Positions 60,032 to 64,000 of a stretch of 64,000 bases of DNA are shown one piece after another. The stretch is from the NCBI GenBank assembly GCA_017940255.1, contig JAGAZB010000014.1:62001-126000 (forward strand), read 5' to 3'. The position numbers were made by a program, and so were the translations under genes. Below the pieces are notes generated by a model that saw only the letters and a list, made by a program, of their open reading frames with translations, was not told the DNA's origin and did no database searches. This stretch comes from Treponema sp. GTDB taxonomy: Bacteria; Spirochaetota; Spirochaetia; Treponematales; Treponemataceae. Numbering within the stretch: the stretch's first letter is position 1; every line of letters begins with the position of its first letter.

Positions 60032-61306
60032 ATGGCAGATGAGAAAATTGTCGGTCTTGATATCGGAACTAGCACCATTAGGGTTGCAATCGGAGAAATT
60101 GATGCAGAAACAGGAAATCTTCAGATTGCCGGAACTGCCAGCCGAAAGTCTGCTGGCCTTAGAAACGGTGTAATAGTAAATATCGAAGATGCAAAAAATG
60201 CTATAAAAGAGGCAATAGATGCCGCAGAACAAAATGCAGGAACTTCTGTTGAATCTGTAATCACTGCAATTGGTGGTTCTCAGATTGAAAGTATGAATTC
60301 AAAGGGAACGGTTCCTGTTTCCAGCAATGGAAAATCAACAAAAGAAATTTCAAGAACAGATGTTGAGCGTGTAATTGAATGTGCTACCGCTGTAAAGGTC
60401 CCGGATGATAAGGAAAAACTTCATGTTATTCCTCAGAATTATATTGTAGATGGAGTTGGTGGAATTACAGACCCTATTCATCGTATGGGAACCAGACTTG
60501 AAGCTGAAGTACACATTGTTACTGCGGCAAAAACAATTATTCAGAATTTAAGATCTACAATTTCGAGGGCTGATTATCTGCTGGATGGCGTTATGCTAAA
60601 AACTCTGGCACAAACTCAGTCGGTTTGCCATCAGGATGAGCTTGATTTGGGGTCAATTCTTATTGATTTTGGTGCCGGAACTACAGATGTACTTATTCTA
60701 TTGAATGGAGCTCCTATTGCAACTGCTTCTGTACCGGTTGGTGGCAATCTTGTTACTAACGATATTGCACTTGTTACGGGAATTTCTGTTGCCGCTGCCG
60801 AAAAAATCAAAATTGAATCTGGCTGCTGCTGGTTACAGAGCATAACTCCAGAAAATGATACAGAAGTTATTTTGCCGGGCGTAGGCGGAAGGGCTCCGGA
60901 AGTTATAATGCGCTCTCAGCTTTGTAAAATTATTCAGGCCAGAGTTGAGCAGATTTTCCACATGGTTCGTTCTGCAATTCAGAAGAATACAAATGATTCT
61001 ATAAAGCAGCTTTCGGGTAATATTATTCTTACCGGCGGTGGAGCAATGATGGAAGGTGTGATTGAACTTGCACAGAGTGTATTCCGTACATCTTCTGTTC
61101 GCCTTGGTATTCCAGAAAAATTAGGTGGAATTGAAGAAGACTACCGCAGACCTGATTTTGCTACTGTAATTGGACTTGTTGTTGCAAATAAATCTCTTGC
61201 TCAGGGAAAAGATAGCAGAAAAAAATCAAAGGTTCATGTTGCAAAAAAAGCAAAGACAAAAAGCGGTGAAAGCGTGCTGAAGAAAATTTTTAAATCATTG
61301 TTCTAG
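60032..61306 (+). CDS. ftsA: cell division actin-like protein FtsA
   Basis: This 424-residue actin-fold ATPase anchors FtsZ to the membrane. Motifs are VGLDIGTSTIRVAIGE (phosphate 1), LIDFGAGTTDVLIL (phosphate 2) and NIILTGGGAMMEGVIEL (adenosine site). The 1C domain lies between. The C-terminus ends in a short amphipathic helix (VLKKIFKSLF) joined by a Lys-rich linker, the usual membrane-targeting sequence. It starts 6 nt after ftsQ. A compact GC-rich hairpin lies between its stop and the ftsZ ribosome site. Confidence 0.96.
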   Translation: MADEKIVGLDIGTSTIRVAIGEIDAETGNLQIAGTASRKSAGLRNGVIVNIEDAKNAIKEAIDAAEQNAGTSVESVITAIGGSQIESMNSKGTVPVSSNGKSTKEISRTDVERVIECATAVKVPDDKEKLHVIPQNYIVDGVGGITDPIHRMGTRLEAEVHIVTAAKTIIQNLRSTISRADYLLDGVMLKTLAQTQSVCHQDELDLGSILIDFGAGTTDVLILLNGAPIATASVPVGGNLVTNDIALVTGISVAAAEKIKIESGCCWLQSITPENDTEVILPGVGGRAPEVIMRSQLCKIIQARVEQIFHMVRSAIQKNTNDSIKQLSGNIILTGGGAMMEGVIELAQSVFRTSSVRLGIPEKLGGIEEDYRRPDFATVIGLVVANKSLAQGKDSRKKSKVHVAKKAKTKSGESVLKKIFKSLF

Positions 61307-61312
61307 TGAACA

Positions 61313-61328
61313 GGGGCCGCCAGCGGCC
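61313..61328 (+). other. GC-rich hairpin between ftsA and ftsZ
   Basis: GGCCGC and GCGGCC lie 2 bp apart (61315-61328), directly upstream of the AGGGAGG ribosome site of ftsZ, with no T-tract. It may change mRNA stability or ftsZ translation. The flank CTAGTGAA resembles the repeat units after fba. Confidence 0.55.
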
Positions 61329-61346
61329 TTGCACAGGGAGGAAAAT

Positions 61347-62726
61347 ATGGGGAATCTTGGAATTTCTATTGTAAATGATGAATCAGACTACACACAGTCT
61401 GCTTATGCGGAAAGTAGTCCTACAATAATTAAGGTTGTTGGATGCGGCGGTGGTGGTTCTAATGCTGTAAACCGCATGATTTCTCACGAACTTGCAAATG
61501 TAGATTTTATTGTACTGAACACTGATTTGCAGGCTCTGGGACGTTCAAATGCTCATACAAAACTTGCTATTGGTCAGAAAGTAACAAAAGGTCTTGGTGC
61601 GGGTGGTCGTCCTGAAATTGGTGAGCAGGCAGCAGAAGAAGATAAAGAAGTGATTACAAACGAGCTTCGCGGTGCAGATATGGTTTTCATTACTGCCGGA
61701 ATGGGTGGTGGAACAGGAACTGGTTCTGCTCCTGTTGTTGCCCGCATTGCAAAAGAGTTGGGCTGTCTTACAGTTGCCGTTGTTACAACTCCTTTTGAAT
61801 TTGAAGGCCATGTTCGAATGAGACAGGCTATGCAGGGACTTGAAAAGCTTCATGAACAGGTAGACTCCCTTATTGTTATTCCAAATGAACAGCTTTTTAA
61901 GAATATTGATAAAAACCTTACCGTAAAAGAATCTTTCCGCAAGGCAGATGAGGTTTTGTGTCAGGGTGTTGAAGGTATTTCAAATATTATTACTAGTCCT
62001 GGTGATGTAAACACAGACTTTGCCGATGTTCGCAATGCAATGAGCGGTCAGGGAAATGCTATTTTTGGTATTGGTGTTGGTGAAGGTGAAAACCGTGCCG
62101 CTGACGCTGCTTATAACGCAATCAATAATCCAATGCTCGAAAATTCTAAGATTGATGGCGCAAAGAACCTCCTTATTAATATTTGTGCTTCTGAAGAAAT
62201 TACTTTGAGCGAAGTTGGTGAAATCTGTAGTATTGTTACAGCTTCTGCTGATAAGGATTACAACATGTTCTGGGGACAGGTTACTCAGCCGGAACTTGAA
62301 GGAAAAATCAGCGTAACAGTAATTGCAACTGGTTTTGAAAATGCAAATAAGGTTTCAATTGGTCAGAGCGCAAAAGCTGATGAAGTTGTAGAAGAAAAGA
62401 AAATTATCCAGAGAGATGACGCTGTTTCTGCTAATGAAATGGACGATTTCCTTCATGGTGGATTAAAGAGAACAAATACTACAATTTCTTCTGGCGATTT
62501 TGTTTCTAAGAAAGATATTGCAGCAGAAAAAGAACATGCAGATAAAAAGCCGGGCAGTCTTGCAGCCGGACTTTTTGATGAAGAAGACGAAAGACCTGCT
62601 CATCAGAATGTAAACAGAAGACAGTTTAATCCTCCTGCTGGCTGGAATCCTGATGCCAATGATTTGAGTCAGCCTGCAATCTGGACCAGCGAGTTTGGAC
62701 GTGGAATAAGACTTTCGGATGACTAG
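61347..62726 (+). CDS. ftsZ: cell division GTPase FtsZ
   Basis: This tubulin-like GTPase of about 459 residues forms the division ring. Core motifs are IKVVGCGGGGSNAVNRMI, FIVLNTDLQAL, FITAGMGGGTGTGSAPVVA (tubulin signature), RKADEVLCQGV and NAMSGQGNAIFGIG. A linker rich in Lys, Glu and Asp (about 350-430) follows. The C-terminus (NPDANDLSQPAIWTSEFGRG) lacks the common DIPxFLR peptide. The ATG at 61347 follows GGAGG; the longer TTG frame contains that site and is rejected. The end overlaps xer by 8 nt. Confidence 0.97.
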   Translation: MGNLGISIVNDESDYTQSAYAESSPTIIKVVGCGGGGSNAVNRMISHELANVDFIVLNTDLQALGRSNAHTKLAIGQKVTKGLGAGGRPEIGEQAAEEDKEVITNELRGADMVFITAGMGGGTGTGSAPVVARIAKELGCLTVAVVTTPFEFEGHVRMRQAMQGLEKLHEQVDSLIVIPNEQLFKNIDKNLTVKESFRKADEVLCQGVEGISNIITSPGDVNTDFADVRNAMSGQGNAIFGIGVGEGENRAADAAYNAINNPMLENSKIDGAKNLLINICASEEITLSEVGEICSIVTASADKDYNMFWGQVTQPELEGKISVTVIATGFENANKVSIGQSAKADEVVEEKKIIQRDDAVSANEMDDFLHGGLKRTNTTISSGDFVSKKDIAAEKEHADKKPGSLAAGLFDEEDERPAHQNVNRRQFNPPAGWNPDANDLSQPAIWTSEFGRGIRLSDD

Positions 62727-63630
62727 TATTGAAGATTTCCTGCAGCATTTTTATTCAGATTTGCTTTTAGTACGCCGCGATTCTGTACAAACAGCGGAAA
62801 CTTATAGAATTGCTGCTGGTGAATTCTTAAATTGGCTTGTAAAAGAGCAGATAAAAATAAAAAATGTTTCCGTCCAGAATTTAATGTATTATATTATAAA
62901 AAGGCAGACCCAGGACGGATGTACAGAGGTGACGATAGCTAAAGATATTTCGGCTCTTCGTGCATTCGGAGAATATCTGGTGCGAAAAAATTACTGGACA
63001 GAAAACATTGCCCTTAGTATTGAAAAGCCAAAAATGGCAAGAAATCTGCCAAAAGTCCTTTCTGTTGATCAGGTGGATGCACTTTTGGATGGAATAGACA
63101 AGTCTGATTTGTGCGGAAAACGCGATGACGCCCTCTTTGAGCTTGTGTATTCCTGCGGTCTGCGTATAAGTGAAGTTTGCAATCTGAAAACTGTAAATGT
63201 TCATTTTGATGAAGGACTGATTCTGGTTTTAGGAAAGGGAAATAAAGAAAGATTAGTGCCTTTTGGGGACAGGGCAGCGGAAAAACTTAAAAATTATATT
63301 TCGGAAGTAAGACCTGCTCTTGTGAAGGGTAGAAATGTTCCCAACTTGTTTGTAAATTATAAGGGAGAGCCTATTTCCCGAAAAGGGGTTTGGAAGAGAT
63401 TCCAGGAACTGGAAGCAAGAAGTGGTGTAAGTGCTAAAGTTCATACCCTGAGACATAGTTTTGCAACTCACCTTTTGGAAGGTGGTGCAGATTTACGTTC
63501 TGTTCAGGAGTTGCTGGGACATGCAAATCTTGCAACAACAACAATTTACACCCATGTAAGTGATAATCAGCTTGAAAAAGTTCACGAGCAATATTTTAAT
63601 GCTGGAGGCAAGGTTAGTTCTACTGACTAA
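62719..63630 (+). CDS. xerC: tyrosine recombinase, XerC/XerD type
   Basis: This 303-residue site-specific recombinase has a SAM-like N-terminal DNA-binding domain (SIEDFLQHFYSDLLLVRRDSVQTAETY) and a complete catalytic domain. Arg is in CGLRISEV, Lys in LGKGNKERLVPF, His-x-x-Arg in HTLRHSFATHLLEGG, His in LLGHANLATT and the nucleophile Tyr in TIYTHV. Length and N-terminus fit Xer proteins that resolve chromosome dimers, not phage integrases. It overlaps ftsZ by 8 nt, so it is coupled to the division genes, in line with its role at the septum. XerC versus XerD cannot be decided here. Confidence 0.88.
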   Translation: MTSIEDFLQHFYSDLLLVRRDSVQTAETYRIAAGEFLNWLVKEQIKIKNVSVQNLMYYIIKRQTQDGCTEVTIAKDISALRAFGEYLVRKNYWTENIALSIEKPKMARNLPKVLSVDQVDALLDGIDKSDLCGKRDDALFELVYSCGLRISEVCNLKTVNVHFDEGLILVLGKGNKERLVPFGDRAAEKLKNYISEVRPALVKGRNVPNLFVNYKGEPISRKGVWKRFQELEARSGVSAKVHTLRHSFATHLLEGGADLRSVQELLGHANLATTTIYTHVSDNQLEKVHEQYFNAGGKVSSTD

Positions 63631-63642
63631 AAAGGAAAAATG

Positions 63643-64000
63643 ATGAAAAAGACTTTTTTTGTTTCTCTAATTCTTTTTGTTTCACTATTGCTCGTTTCTT
63701 GCGGAGTTGCAAATAAGACAATTATCCGCTATCAAAAAATGGAAGAAGGTGTTTCAAGTCCTACTACTGTTGAAGAATTAAAGGATGCCATAAAAAAATA
63801 TCAGGAAAGAGTGGCTGATATTCAGCTGGCTCAGTCGCAGATTGGAATCTGGTATAAAATGCTTGGAACCCGCTATATTGACCAGAAAATGTACGGAGAG
63901 GCATTAAAGTGTTTTCAGGAAGCACTTAAGTATTATCCGGATAACCAGAATCTCTATTATTACGTAGGGGTTTGTGCCGGGTATATGTCTCATTCAGCTA
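63643..64000 (+). CDS. lipoprotein with TPR-like repeats, N-terminal part (cut by right edge)
   Basis: The first 119 codons are present. MKKTFFVSLILFVSLLLVSC is a lipoprotein signal. A helical region follows with one clear TPR-like unit (YIDQKMYGEALKCFQEALKYYPDNQNLYYYVG) and the start of another. The role is unknown; TPR lipoproteins often help assemble envelope machines. AAAGGAAAA precedes two adjacent ATG codons (63640 and 63643). It starts 12 nt after the xer stop and so probably belongs to the division transcript. Confidence 0.75.
   Translation, partial: MKKTFFVSLILFVSLLLVSCGVANKTIIRYQKMEEGVSSPTTVEELKDAIKKYQERVADIQLAQSQIGIWYKMLGTRYIDQKMYGEALKCFQEALKYYPDNQNLYYYVGVCAGYMSHSA

Noticed and set aside
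61329-61346. TTG start for ftsZ giving six extra residues
   Set aside because: The extension contains the GGAGG ribosome site of the ATG at 61347.
62719-63630. Phage or integron integrase
   Set aside because: Length, N-terminal domain and coupling to ftsZ fit a housekeeping Xer protein; no tRNA, attachment site or phage genes adjoin.

Overview
This AT-rich window is from a spirochaete of the Treponema type, probably a gut or rumen species that lives on plant polysaccharides. The evidence is a pair of FlaA flagellar sheath genes next to fructose-bisphosphate aldolase, a cheA-cheW-cheX-cheY operon whose CheW carries a CheR-like tail, a condensed division cluster (mraZ to ftsZ, then xer), long treponemal-type SHMT, LL-diaminopimelate aminotransferase, and many lipoproteins and beta-barrel-like envelope proteins. 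Species assignment is inference. No rRNA, tRNA, CRISPR, IS element or prophage was seen.

Layout. 1-6.0 kb: two chemoreceptor genes (one cut by the left edge), an envelope protein, an M28 peptidase and glyA. 6.0-20.6 kb: an arabinan/arabinoxylan utilisation locus with two cytoplasmic GH51 arabinofuranosidases, an ArsR-type regulator, a secreted GH51 enzyme, a LamG lipoprotein, cytoplasmic and surface GH43 enzymes, and an ABC sugar importer (binding lipoprotein and two permeases, no ATPase). Its four main promoters carry TTGATA/TATCAA-type sites. 20.7-24.6 kb: a ParE-like topoisomerase with a basic Ala/Lys/Thr tail, a duplicated structured repeat, and a DUF6273-like lipoprotein. 24.7-37.3 kb: ornithine carbamoyltransferase, an ACT protein, an EAL phosphodiesterase, a dGTPase, a GH13 glucosidase, a hybrid histidine kinase, an OFA-type transporter, a small alarmone synthetase, dapL and an envelope protein. 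37.5-42.4 kb: the chemotaxis operon. 42.4-51 kb: an atypical response-regulator-like protein, malQ, a response regulator and a cytoplasmic sugar-sensor kinase, deoD, a sugar nucleotidyltransferase, manA and a membrane protein. 51-53.7 kb: fba and the two flaA genes. 53.8-64 kb: a nuclease-fold-like protein, then mraZ-rsmH-ftsL-murF-ftsW-ftsQ-ftsA-ftsZ-xer and the start of a TPR lipoprotein.

Working model. Surface GH43/GH51 enzymes and the LamG lipoprotein bind and cut arabinan outside the cell. The ABC system imports the fragments, and cytoplasmic GH51/GH43 enzymes release arabinose. The ArsR-type protein probably reads the sugar and acts at the shared operators. Signalling genes have -10 boxes only 6-8 nt before the start codon, suggesting leaderless mRNAs. 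Two families of structured hairpin repeats sit just after stop codons (parE, deoD, fba). The most unusual items are these covarying repeats, the arabinan operator set, the LacI-like sensor kinase with its regulator, and the leaderless signalling genes.
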